From NCBI RefSeq assembly GCF_025643255.1, contig NZ_CP087112.1:1922001-1986000 (forward strand): a stretch of 64,000 nt of DNA. The letters are read 5' to 3'. Numbering within the stretch: position 1 is the stretch's first letter; every line of letters begins with the position of its first letter. Source of the DNA: Halomonas sp. 7T. GTDB lineage: Bacteria > Pseudomonadota > Gammaproteobacteria > Pseudomonadales > Halomonadaceae. The notes below the pieces were generated by a model. That model did not search any database. It was not told the DNA's origin and saw only the letters and a list, made by a program, of their open reading frames with translations. A program made the position numbers and the translations under genes. This document shows positions 53,153-61,283 of the stretch, piece after piece.

Positions 53153-56100
53153 TCAGCTGAGGTTAGCGGGCGGCAAACGTTTGGCCGACTGCACTTTGAC
53201 GGACTCGCCTTCGTCAGGGTGCAGCCATACATCCATTTGCTCGAATGCGACGCGCACTCCGGCTTCACGGAACAGTTCATCCACGCGGCAGTTCACTTCG
53301 TCGGCGGCAAACAGCCGGTCCACCAAGTCATTAACAAAGATACGCAGCTCAAAGTTCAGGCTGTGCTGCCCATAGCTTAGACAAAACACTTGAGGCTCCG
53401 GGTCGCTTAACACCCGTTCGTTCTCGTCCGCTGCTTGGCGCAGCAACTGATGCACCAACGGCAAGTCAGAACCGTGGGAGACACCATAAGTGAGCACCAC
53501 TCGGGTCACGTTATCCGAAAGCGACCAGTTAATCAGCTGGTCGGTGACAAAGGTTTTATTAGGAATAATAATCTCTTTGCGATCAAAGTCAGTGACCGTA
53601 GTAGCTCGGATGCGTATCCGGCTAACAGTGCCATGCAGGTTGCCTATCGTAATCGTGTCGCCAATCCGAATGGGCCGCTCAAACAGAATAATCAGGCCAG
53701 AAATAAAGTTGGCAAAGATCTCCTGCAGACCAAAGCCCAGACCCACACTCAGCGCCGCCACCAACCACTGTAGCTTATCCCAAGACACCCCCAGCGCGGC
53801 TAACGCCATCACAACGCCCGTCCCGACGATGGTGTAAGAGAGCAATGAGCTAATCGCATAGGCGCTCCCCTGCTTAAGCGCTAACCGCGAAAGCACCATC
53901 ACTTCTAACAAGCCCGGTAAATTACTGGCCATAATAAAGGTGAGCGCAACAATCAGCAGTGCGGTGAAAAAATCCGAGATGGAGAGGGTGTCGCCAACGA
54001 GATCTCCCTCTTCGGCATTCCACAGCGCTACATGGTCCAAGTACCCCAATACCGTCAGCAGATCCGCCCACACCAAATAGAGCAGCGCACTGAAGCCAAT
54101 TAACAAGATAAGTTTCGAGAGGCGCAGCGATTGGGTATTGATCTTCTCCATATCCAGCGGCGGCTCTTCAACGACCTCTAACCCACCTTCAGCGCCTTCT
54201 TGCACCATGGCGCGGCGCCGGGCCAATGCGCGGCGATAAGCCAGCCTGCGCGCCGCCACTGCGAGGCTACGCACCACGGTAGCTTCAACCACTACCCATA
54301 GCCCTAAAAGGTAGAGCGTAATCGCAAAGCGCCCTACCAAGCGCAGCGCGGTGTACTCATACCCCCAGGCCACTAAGCCCAGCAACACGAGTGGCACCGA
54401 AGCCATCGCTAGCCCCAGTATCAACCGGAAGAGCCTTACGCCAAAAAAGGGCACATGGGAGAAGATGAGCTGTCCTAGCCACCAGCTCATGGCAAGCAGC
54501 CCCATAGAGAATAACCCCATGGCCACCGGGCGCAGCGCCAGGGGGGTCTCCATCTGTCCCGACATGGCGGCAATCGCCACTACAGGGGTCAGCGCGACGC
54601 CTAACCCGCCAAGTAATTGACGTAGCCGTGCGTTATAGCCAGGCGACCAAGTAAAGTGGCGCTCGGCCACACCGTCAGCCACCAGCAAGCGGCGTCCCAG
54701 CGCTATCACCCCCCAGCTCAAACTCAGCTGTAAAAGCGCAGGTGCTAAGCTGTAAGCCAACGCGCCCTCTGCGGACTTAAGCCCAACGCCCATGCCCGCC
54801 AATGCCAGTGGCCCAGGGCTAGCTAGCAGCACATTGAGCAACACAGCTTTCGGCGTATGCAGCTGGGTGTCGCTTTTTAAGCGTCCAATCTGCGAGTGGA
54901 TCAATGCCAAGCGAGTTTTAATGCGTCGCCGCAGACCAACCAATAAAAGGCTTACCAAAAGCAGCGGAGCGCCGCTTAGCAGGTGCCACGAAAGCCCCTG
55001 CCAGCGATTCGGCAAAATAGCGCGCCACTCACCCTCTCTCCATTCGGTGCCCAGATTGCTCGGCAATTGGCGTAGCCAGTTAACGTCTAACGGGCGGCTA
55101 TTTGCCACCCAGAACAGCTGCTCGTCAATGGTGGCGCGTAAGCTACGCGTGGTCATAAATAGCTGCTGCTGGTTGAGCTGCAACTCAATGGCGGAACTGA
55201 GCAAGCTGCCGTAAGCCTGCTCAAGTTGTTCAACCAGCTCACGGCGAGATTGATAAAGCCGCGTAAGCGAGTCAACCAAGCTCGGCGTGACGTCGACTCC
55301 CGCCTCTTGCAGCCGTTGGCTGGCTAGGCGCTCGCCTTGGCGCAGCTGATCACGCTGGCGAATCAAATCAAACTGCTTTAAGCGCAGATCTGCAATTTCG
55401 TCCTGTAAATCGCGCCGAGGGGCGATAGCCGGCAACGACTGGCGCTGCTCGCGTAGAATGCGTGACAGCAGTTGACTACCGCGAATCGCGTCTAGCTGCT
55501 CATTAAGGCTACGCTGCAGCTGACGCACTTGATCAAGCTGACGCTGAGTCTCAATGTTTTCCCGCACAATGCCGTTCGCACGATCGGTGGCGCGCAGTAG
55601 CTCAAGACTCAGCGTTTGGTTGATCTGCTGAGCATTGAGCACGACGGGATGACCTTCCGCGATGAGCGGATCATCTCGGGCGGCATCGGCAATCGCCTGC
55701 TCAGACTGCAAACGGCGCTGGCGATCGATGACGCCTTGTAGCAAGTTCAGCTGTTGCTCTTGGTGCTCTATTTGTAGCGACAATAAGTCACGGCGCTGCT
55801 GGGCCAACTCGCGTAACCGGCTATTAGCGCTTAACTCCCGCTGATTTAAGTTAACCTCTCGCTCTGCCTGGGCCCGTTCAAGGCGTAGCTGAATCAGCTT
55901 TGCATCGTTTTGAGCGGAGAGCTGCCGTCCTTCAAGCAACGCTTCGCGTTCGTCGTACTCTCGTCGCAGGGTCTCGGCACGCTGCAGCGCATCGGAAATC
56001 GACTGTTGGGCACGCTCTGGCAGCGTTTGTGCGGCCAGCAGCTGGGAATTGACCTCGGCTAGCTGGCTCTCCAACTGCTGCAGTTCCACTACAGCTTCTG

Positions 56101-56515
56101 CTTGCTGAGTCTCCAACGCCTCCAGCGGCATATCGCTGAGGTTATCTACCGAGAGCTGAAGGCTCTCCTCTTCTGCTTCGTTTAACTCGCGCTCTAAACG
56201 AAGTAGCAGTTCAGGCGCTTGTGCAATACGCTGGTCGAGTGCATTCAGCCGCTCGTCGACAGCCATCAAACGGTCGTAGGCCTGGAGTGCGGCCTCCAGA
56301 GACTCTTTTTCGCGCAGCTGCTCTGGAGTTAGCTCACTTTCTTGATTGACGAGTTCTGCCAATCGCTCAGAAAGTTGCGACTGGGACGGTACCCCACTGG
56401 GGATATTCGCGTGTACGGCGGCAGCCCCGATACACATCGTAAAGACGACTGCCCAAACAATTTTTACGATCACCTCTACAGCGAATTTCACCACGCTTAT
56501 CAGCCTCACCGACAC
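53153..56515 (-). CDS. Large mechanosensitive channel of the MscK/KefA type
   Basis: MscK-type channels open under membrane tension and release solutes on hypo-osmotic shock; E. coli MscK also needs external potassium. The 1120-residue protein has a signal-like start, a long periplasmic coiled coil (about 40-480, very rich in Gln, Leu, Glu and Arg), about eight to eleven membrane helices (520-1000) and an MscS domain in the last quarter. The pore-lining region is ALSVGLGFGLQEIFANFISGLI, followed by ERPIRIGDTITIG and NKTFVTDQLINW. The start is a GTG at 56515, without a clear ribosome-binding site, so it is tentative. It is convergent with tlyA and divergent from pldA. Confidence 0.88.
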   Translation of the reverse strand: MSVRLISVVKFAVEVIVKIVWAVVFTMCIGAAAVHANIPSGVPSQSQLSERLAELVNQESELTPEQLREKESLEAALQAYDRLMAVDERLNALDQRIAQAPELLLRLERELNEAEEESLQLSVDNLSDMPLEALETQQAEAVVELQQLESQLAEVNSQLLAAQTLPERAQQSISDALQRAETLRREYDEREALLEGRQLSAQNDAKLIQLRLERAQAEREVNLNQRELSANSRLRELAQQRRDLLSLQIEHQEQQLNLLQGVIDRQRRLQSEQAIADAARDDPLIAEGHPVVLNAQQINQTLSLELLRATDRANGIVRENIETQRQLDQVRQLQRSLNEQLDAIRGSQLLSRILREQRQSLPAIAPRRDLQDEIADLRLKQFDLIRQRDQLRQGERLASQRLQEAGVDVTPSLVDSLTRLYQSRRELVEQLEQAYGSLLSSAIELQLNQQQLFMTTRSLRATIDEQLFWVANSRPLDVNWLRQLPSNLGTEWREGEWRAILPNRWQGLSWHLLSGAPLLLVSLLLVGLRRRIKTRLALIHSQIGRLKSDTQLHTPKAVLLNVLLASPGPLALAGMGVGLKSAEGALAYSLAPALLQLSLSWGVIALGRRLLVADGVAERHFTWSPGYNARLRQLLGGLGVALTPVVAIAAMSGQMETPLALRPVAMGLFSMGLLAMSWWLGQLIFSHVPFFGVRLFRLILGLAMASVPLVLLGLVAWGYEYTALRLVGRFAITLYLLGLWVVVEATVVRSLAVAARRLAYRRALARRRAMVQEGAEGGLEVVEEPPLDMEKINTQSLRLSKLILLIGFSALLYLVWADLLTVLGYLDHVALWNAEEGDLVGDTLSISDFFTALLIVALTFIMASNLPGLLEVMVLSRLALKQGSAYAISSLLSYTIVGTGVVMALAALGVSWDKLQWLVAALSVGLGFGLQEIFANFISGLIILFERPIRIGDTITIGNLHGTVSRIRIRATTVTDFDRKEIIIPNKTFVTDQLINWSLSDNVTRVVLTYGVSHGSDLPLVHQLLRQAADENERVLSDPEPQVFCLSYGQHSLNFELRIFVNDLVDRLFAADEVNCRVDELFREAGVRVAFEQMDVWLHPDEGESVKVQSAKRLPPANLS

Positions 56516-56655
56516 TAAAAACCCGTGACTACGGGAAACAGCGCCATTGTCAGGCGTTCTTATCCCTAGCGCAATCTAGAGTAGTTGACTTACACCCGCA
56601 GCCTGTATAGAAACAAGCCTGATAACCGTTCCTTTTCTATTTGCGAGCCACGTTG

Positions 56656-57687
56656 ATGGTCATCCGAAAACTGTTATGTACCGGCTTTATGGCACTCTTA
56701 GGCGCACAAGCATTCACCAATAGTGCGCTGGCGGAAACCCGTGAGGATGTTGAAGCGCGTATTCGCGCGTTAAATACTGAGCTTTATCAGCTCCGCCAAC
56801 AGCTGCAGCAACTTGATGCTCCCGAAGAGGCGGACATGGGGCTACCGGTGGAACGGCTACCTGAAGAGGTAGCACTTGAGGATCTTAGCACTCGCCGTCA
56901 ATTGGAGCAGGAATCCTCCCGCAACCCTTTCTCCATTACGACTCACCGAACAAATTACTTATTCCCGGTAAGCTACAACACGAATCAAAATGCCGAAAAT
57001 TTTCGCAATGTCACCGAAGATAGCTCCCCAGATAGCGCAGAGGTAAAGTTTCAGTTCAGCGCTAAATTTAACTTAGTTCAGGATCTTTTCGGCGATGTTG
57101 GCGATATTTATTTTGGCTACACTCAGCGTAGCTGGTGGCAAGCGTACAATACCGATGCCTCCTCCCCTTTCCGGGAGACCAACTATGAACCTGAACTCTT
57201 TATTGATTTTGACAATGCCTGGAGCGCCTTAGGCTGGGTAAATACGCGCAACCGGCTTGCTTTTAATCACCAATCGAACGGCCGCTCAGCTCCACTCTCC
57301 CGCAGCTGGAACAGGGTTTATATGGAAAACACCTTTCAGCGCGGTGACTGGGCACTAACATTAGCACCGTATTGGCGCGTTCCTGAATCCGACAGCAGCG
57401 ACGACAATCCTGATATTCAGCGGTTTCTAGGCTATGGCGATATCCGATTGGCGAAACGGCTGAATAATAACCATGAAATAGAAGGCTTGGTGCGGGGCAA
57501 CCCAAGTGCTGGCAACTACGGCACGCAGGTTGATTACAGCTGGCCCGCGTTTAACGGCGTACGTGCCCATGTGCAGTACTACTACGGCTACGGAGAAAGC
57601 ATGATTGACTACAACCATCGTGTACATCGCCTAAGCCTCGGTTTCAGTCTTAACCCTCTGTTCAGCGCCACCGGGCTAAACCGTTAA
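56656..57687 (+). CDS. pldA: Outer-membrane phospholipase A1
   Basis: PldA hydrolyses phospholipids misplaced in the outer leaflet of the outer membrane. The 343-residue precursor has a signal peptide (about 1-26, ending ALA-E), then a coiled-coil-like spacer (about 30-60) and a beta barrel. The active site is His205 and Ser207 in FNHQSNGRSAP, with Asn219 in SWNR, the known OMPLA triad layout. The start MVIRKLL at 56656 is favoured over a TTG five codons earlier. The spacer before the barrel is longer than in E. coli PldA (about 289 residues). Confidence 0.9.
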   Translation: MVIRKLLCTGFMALLGAQAFTNSALAETREDVEARIRALNTELYQLRQQLQQLDAPEEADMGLPVERLPEEVALEDLSTRRQLEQESSRNPFSITTHRTNYLFPVSYNTNQNAENFRNVTEDSSPDSAEVKFQFSAKFNLVQDLFGDVGDIYFGYTQRSWWQAYNTDASSPFRETNYEPELFIDFDNAWSALGWVNTRNRLAFNHQSNGRSAPLSRSWNRVYMENTFQRGDWALTLAPYWRVPESDSSDDNPDIQRFLGYGDIRLAKRLNNNHEIEGLVRGNPSAGNYGTQVDYSWPAFNGVRAHVQYYYGYGESMIDYNHRVHRLSLGFSLNPLFSATGLNR

Positions 57688-57762
57688 GCCAACAAGTTTG
57701 TCTATACGGCGACGACTGCTATGCTGAAGTCGTCACTCATTTACTCGTCAAAGGAAGACATC

Positions 57763-58095
57763 ATGGCAAAACGTAATACAGATACCTCCGCACGCGCTGA
57801 CCAGCTGAAAGAAGATCTGCGCCATCTCAGCGAAACCGTCGAAGAGCTGATGAATGCAACCTCCAAAGACGCCAGCGGAGAAATGCGTGACTTGCGTGAG
57901 CGCGCCGAACGACGTTTGAAGGATACCCGAGCTCGCCTGGAAGCACGCGGCGAACGCCTTTACGAAGATACCCGTGAAACGCTTTCCGAGCAGGTTGACT
58001 GCTGCGACCGTTACGTTCGTGAAAACCCCTGGACAAGCATTGGCATCGGCGCCGCCGCTGGCCTTGTTGTTGGTATGCTGCTCGGACGTCGCTAA
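57763..58095 (+). CDS. DUF883 (ElaB/YqjD) membrane protein
   Basis: YqjD-like proteins sit in the inner membrane and bind ribosomes; they are expressed in stationary phase in E. coli. The 110-residue protein has a long amphipathic charged helix (about 10-75, rich in Arg, Glu and Leu) and one C-terminal membrane helix (about 91-107, TSIGIGAAAGLVVGMLLG) with the basic end RR. A Cys-Cys pair is at about 79-80. The ATG at 57763 has AAGGAAG upstream. It heads a three-gene cluster, and its stop shares one base with the next start (TAATG). Confidence 0.9.
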   Translation: MAKRNTDTSARADQLKEDLRHLSETVEELMNATSKDASGEMRDLRERAERRLKDTRARLEARGERLYEDTRETLSEQVDCCDRYVRENPWTSIGIGAAAGLVVGMLLGRR

Positions 58096-58499
58096 TGGCT
58101 TTGGGTCCCACCCAACGCGTCTTTTCTGCCGCCAAACGCCTGCTGAAAACACTGGTTGCGAACAGTGAAACTCGCCTGCGTTTGGCGGTTCTAGAGTTAG
58201 AAGAGGAGCGCGCTCGTTTACTGGTTTTATTGCTACTGGCGGGTGCTAGCCTGCTGCTGCTGCTGCTAGGGGTTGCCACGCTGACAGCGCTGGTAGTTGT
58301 GCTTTTTTGGGATACGTACCGGCTTACCGCGATTAGCGTAAGCGCCGGGGTATTAATTGCGCTAAGCCTTCTGCTGGCCGCCATTGCGCTACGCCAAGCT
58401 AAACGTCACACGCTGCTTAAAGAGACGTTAAAGCAGCTCGCCGCCGACCGCGCCTTGCTGGAGGTGAATGAGGATGACGCGTCACAACAGCGCCGTTAA
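58095..58499 (+). CDS. YqjE-family (phage holin-like DUF) membrane protein
   Basis: This 134-residue protein matches the YqjE family, small inner-membrane proteins without a settled function. It has two membrane helices (about 40-60 LLVLLLLAGASLLLLLLGVA and 75-99), a charged N-terminal helix and a charged tail. It shares its start base with the upstream gene stop (TAATG). The downstream gene starts inside its last codons. The set resembles the E. coli yqjD-yqjE-yqjK order. Confidence 0.85.
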   Translation: MALGPTQRVFSAAKRLLKTLVANSETRLRLAVLELEEERARLLVLLLLAGASLLLLLLGVATLTALVVVLFWDTYRLTAISVSAGVLIALSLLLAAIALRQAKRHTLLKETLKQLAADRALLEVNEDDASQQRR

Positions 58500-58773
58500 G
58501 CCACCTAGCCGAGCAGCGCGTAAAGCTGCATTGCTGGCTGAACTAGAGCAACAGCGCATCGATATTTTAGTGGATAGCGACACGCTGAAACGGGCTTCAT
58601 CACCGCTAGACAGCAACTGGCGAAGCCTCAAACTGCCGCTCTATGCCATTGGCGGTATTGTTGCGCTACGCATAGCACGCCATCCTGGCGGTGCCATGGC
58701 CGTTGGCCGAAAAGCGCTTGCAGGCTACATGCTGTTTCGGAAATTGAAGCTTCTGGCGAAAGTAGCGTCTTAA
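58474..58773 (+). CDS. YqjK-like small membrane protein
   Basis: This 99-residue protein starts MTRHNSAVKPPSRAARK and has a charged helix with RKAALLAELEQQRIDI like the E. coli YqjK segment. One or two short hydrophobic stretches (about 50-64, and near 70-82) follow. The ATG at 58474 overlaps the end of the previous gene by 26 bp, with GAGGTG 8 nt upstream. Function unknown. It ends the three-gene cluster before a strong terminator. Confidence 0.75.
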   Translation: MTRHNSAVKPPSRAARKAALLAELEQQRIDILVDSDTLKRASSPLDSNWRSLKLPLYAIGGIVALRIARHPGGAMAVGRKALAGYMLFRKLKLLAKVAS

Positions 58774-58808
58774 TCGCCTGATGTAAGGTGTTATCTATAG
58801 TGCCCATT

Positions 58809-58842
58809 AAAACGCCGTTGCGGCTAATCGCAACGGCGTTTT
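58809..58842. terminator. Bidirectional rho-independent terminator
   Basis: A perfect 14-bp stem (AAAACGCCGTTGCG arms, loop GCTAAT) gives T runs on both strands. It lies between the end of the yqjK-like gene and the end of the convergent flavoprotein gene and can stop transcription both ways. Confidence 0.85.
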
Positions 58843-58861
58843 TAATGCGCGTTAATAACGG

Positions 58862-60046
58862 TTAGCACGCCTGGCCACAGGCCACGCCGCTGGCCCACGC
58901 CCACTGAAAGTTATAGCCACCGAGCTGCCCCGTGACATCCAGCACTTCTCCAATGAAGCGCAGCTGTGGCAAGTCTTTTACCTCGAAGGTCTTCGATGAA
59001 ATAGCGTCAGTACTCACTCCCCCCATGGTCACTTCTGCTGTACGCCAACCTTCCGTGCCCGCCGGTTTTAGCTGCCACTGGTTGAGCCGCTGGGCCCAGG
59101 AATCGAGCGCATCGTTGCTGAACTGCGCCAACGGGCTAGTCACGTGCGCATCGGGGTACCATTCCAGCAGCGCCTGGGCAAAGCGCTTGGGGAAACGCTC
59201 GCCCAGCCAGGTCGAGAGCAGCCGCTTGGGAGTTTCCTGGCGCGCATGACGCAACGCGCCAGCTGCGTCTTCGCCCGGCAAGAGATCGATGGAGATGGCG
59301 CTGCCCGGCTCCCAAACGCTGGAAATCTGCAGCATGGAAGGCCCCGATAGCCCCCGATGGGTAAACAGCATTGGCTCGACAAAGCGCTTCTCTTTGCAGC
59401 TCACCGCTGTAGGCACGCTCACCCCAGAAAGCCCGGCGGCCCGCTCTTTCCAGCTATCGCTCAGAGTAAACGGCACCAAGCCTGGGCGGGTAGGCAGCAC
59501 CTCTAAGCCAAACTGGCGGGCAATATCGTAACCAAACCCTGTGGCCCCCATGGTGGGAATGGAAAGCCCTCCGGTCGCCACGACCACCACACCTGCATCA
59601 ATTGTGCCCAGGGACGTGGTTAACCGCATCCCCTCACCCTGCCGCTCCAGCCGCGAAATGGATGTGCTCAGCGCCACTTCTGCCCCCGCCCATTCACACT
59701 CGGTGAGTAGAACGCGTACGATCTCTTTGGCGGAATCTGCGCAAAAGAGCTGTCCAGGGGCTTTCTCCACATACTCAACGCCGTGGGTCTCCACCAGCGA
59801 TACAAAATGTTCTGGGCGGTAACGTTTTAATGCAGAAATGCAAAAATAAGGATTTTCAGAGTAAAAGTGTCCAGGCGCTGTATCAAGATTGGTAAAGTTA
59901 CAGCGGCCTCCCCCAGACATTAGGATTTTCTTACCTGCTTTGTTTGCATGGTCGACCACTAGGACGCGTCGCCCGGCATAGCCAGCCTGTGCCGCGCACA
60001 TTAAACCAGCGGCACCCGCGCCAATGACCACGACGTCGTAGACCAT
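58862..60046 (-). CDS. BaiN/HI0933-family flavoprotein oxidoreductase
   Basis: Proteins of this family bind FAD; a close relative (BaiN) reduces bile acid intermediates, and other members have unknown roles. The 394-residue protein has the N-terminal FAD motif VVIGAGAAGLMCAAQAGYAGRRVLVVD (residues 5-31), the loop KILMSGGGRCNFTN (39-52) and late segments GGLSIPTMGATGFGYDIARQFG and TVGGVSTDAISSKTFE-like (here VTMGGVSTDAISSKTFE). The ATG at 60046 has GGGAG upstream; the TTG at 60061 was rejected. It is convergent with the yqjK-like gene and divergent from the second RND pair. Confidence 0.88.
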   Translation of the reverse strand: MVYDVVVIGAGAAGLMCAAQAGYAGRRVLVVDHANKAGKKILMSGGGRCNFTNLDTAPGHFYSENPYFCISALKRYRPEHFVSLVETHGVEYVEKAPGQLFCADSAKEIVRVLLTECEWAGAEVALSTSISRLERQGEGMRLTTSLGTIDAGVVVVATGGLSIPTMGATGFGYDIARQFGLEVLPTRPGLVPFTLSDSWKERAAGLSGVSVPTAVSCKEKRFVEPMLFTHRGLSGPSMLQISSVWEPGSAISIDLLPGEDAAGALRHARQETPKRLLSTWLGERFPKRFAQALLEWYPDAHVTSPLAQFSNDALDSWAQRLNQWQLKPAGTEGWRTAEVTMGGVSTDAISSKTFEVKDLPQLRFIGEVLDVTGQLGGYNFQWAWASGVACGQAC

Positions 60047-60215
60047 AACTGAGGCTCCCAAGATGAAAAGTTGGGCATTTTAACAGGTAAGCAGCGCCAA
60101 ACTACTGTACATTTTAAAAACTCATGTACAAGAGATGCATAAGATAATCACCCACTTACTCAACACCGCTGTGTACGAAACACGGCGACGCCTATTTAAT
60201 AACACAGAGATACCT

Positions 60216-61283
60216 ATGATTGCTGTAAAACGCCCTGTTTGGTGCTTCTTGTTACTGCTTGGATGGGCCGCGGCAGCCAGTGCCCAATCCCAGCCGCCGG
60301 TGATCGGTTATGAGGTCACGTCGCAGACCTGGTCCGACCCACTAGAAGCACTAGGTACGCTAAGCGCCGATGAGAGCGTGACGCTCTCCGCCACGGTGAC
60401 CGACACCATCGCCGAGATCAACTTCGAGGATGGTGAACAGGTCGAGCGTGGCCGTTTACTGATCCGCCTTGAAGATGCCGAAGAGCAGGCGCTGCTGAGA
60501 GCCGCCCAGGCGATTACCGATGAGCGCCGCAATGCCTCGGGCCGCGCCTCGCAATTACAGCAGCGCAACCTAGCGGCAAGAGCCGACGTTGAAGATACGC
60601 AATCCCGGCTGCGTCAAGCACAGGCGGATGCCCAAGCGCTGGAAGCGCGGCTTGAAAATTACCGTTTACATGCCCCGTTTAGCGGCCGGGTGGGCTTTCG
60701 TAACGTGAGTATAGGTACGCTTGTCACCCCAGGCATGGAGCTAGTCACACTCGACAAGCTCGATATCATGAAGCTCGACTTCACCGTGCCCGACGTGTTT
60801 TTAGGCCGCCTGTCTGCCGGACTCAGCCTAAGCGCCACCACGGCGGCGTACCCGGAGGAGATATTTCGCGGCGAGATTTCCAGCATTGGCACTCGCATCG
60901 ACCCCGTTTCCCGCAGCGTGAGCGTGCGCGCCGAACTGGCGAACCCAGACGTAAAGCTGCGGCCCGGCATGCTAATGGAAGTGATCGTGCAGCAGCGCGT
61001 GCGCGAGACGCTCGTACTTCCCGAAGCCGCGATTCAACCCAGCGGCAACCGCCACTTTGTGATGCTCATTCAACAGCAGGAGGACACCCCGCGCTTGGAG
61101 CGCCAAGAGGTCACCATTGGCGAGCGACGCCGTGGCGAGGTGGAAGTGCTTGAGGGTATCCATGAAGGCGACGTGGTGGTGATCCATGGCCTCCAGCTGG
61201 CCCGTGAGGGTCAGGCAGTACGCCTACTAGGCATTGCGGATGACAGCACGGACATTCGCTCGCTGCTGGAGGCTGACCGCTAA
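60216..61283 (+). CDS. RND efflux periplasmic adaptor (second efflux pair)
   Basis: This adaptor links an inner-membrane RND pump to an outer-membrane channel. The 355-residue precursor has a signal peptide (1-24, AASAQ) and the family order of domains: barrel-sandwich half (ITSQTWSD-like start, then VTDTIAEINFEDGEQVERGRLLIRLED near 57-85), coiled coil (about 90-140), second half (LHAPFSGRVGFRNVSIGTLVTPG near 150-172), then beta-barrel. The start MIAVKRP at 60216 fits the signal; a longer form from 60135 does not. Its stop shares one base with the permease start (TAATG). Confidence 0.9.
   Translation: MIAVKRPVWCFLLLLGWAAAASAQSQPPVIGYEVTSQTWSDPLEALGTLSADESVTLSATVTDTIAEINFEDGEQVERGRLLIRLEDAEEQALLRAAQAITDERRNASGRASQLQQRNLAARADVEDTQSRLRQAQADAQALEARLENYRLHAPFSGRVGFRNVSIGTLVTPGMELVTLDKLDIMKLDFTVPDVFLGRLSAGLSLSATTAAYPEEIFRGEISSIGTRIDPVSRSVSVRAELANPDVKLRPGMLMEVIVQQRVRETLVLPEAAIQPSGNRHFVMLIQQQEDTPRLERQEVTIGERRRGEVEVLEGIHEGDVVVIHGLQLAREGQAVRLLGIADDSTDIRSLLEADR

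Noticed and set aside
57827..58384. A 185-codon minus-strand reading across the yqjD-yqjE-like genes
   Set aside because: It is antisense to two genes with clear family matches and good ribosome-binding sites; composition is Arg/Ser-rich.
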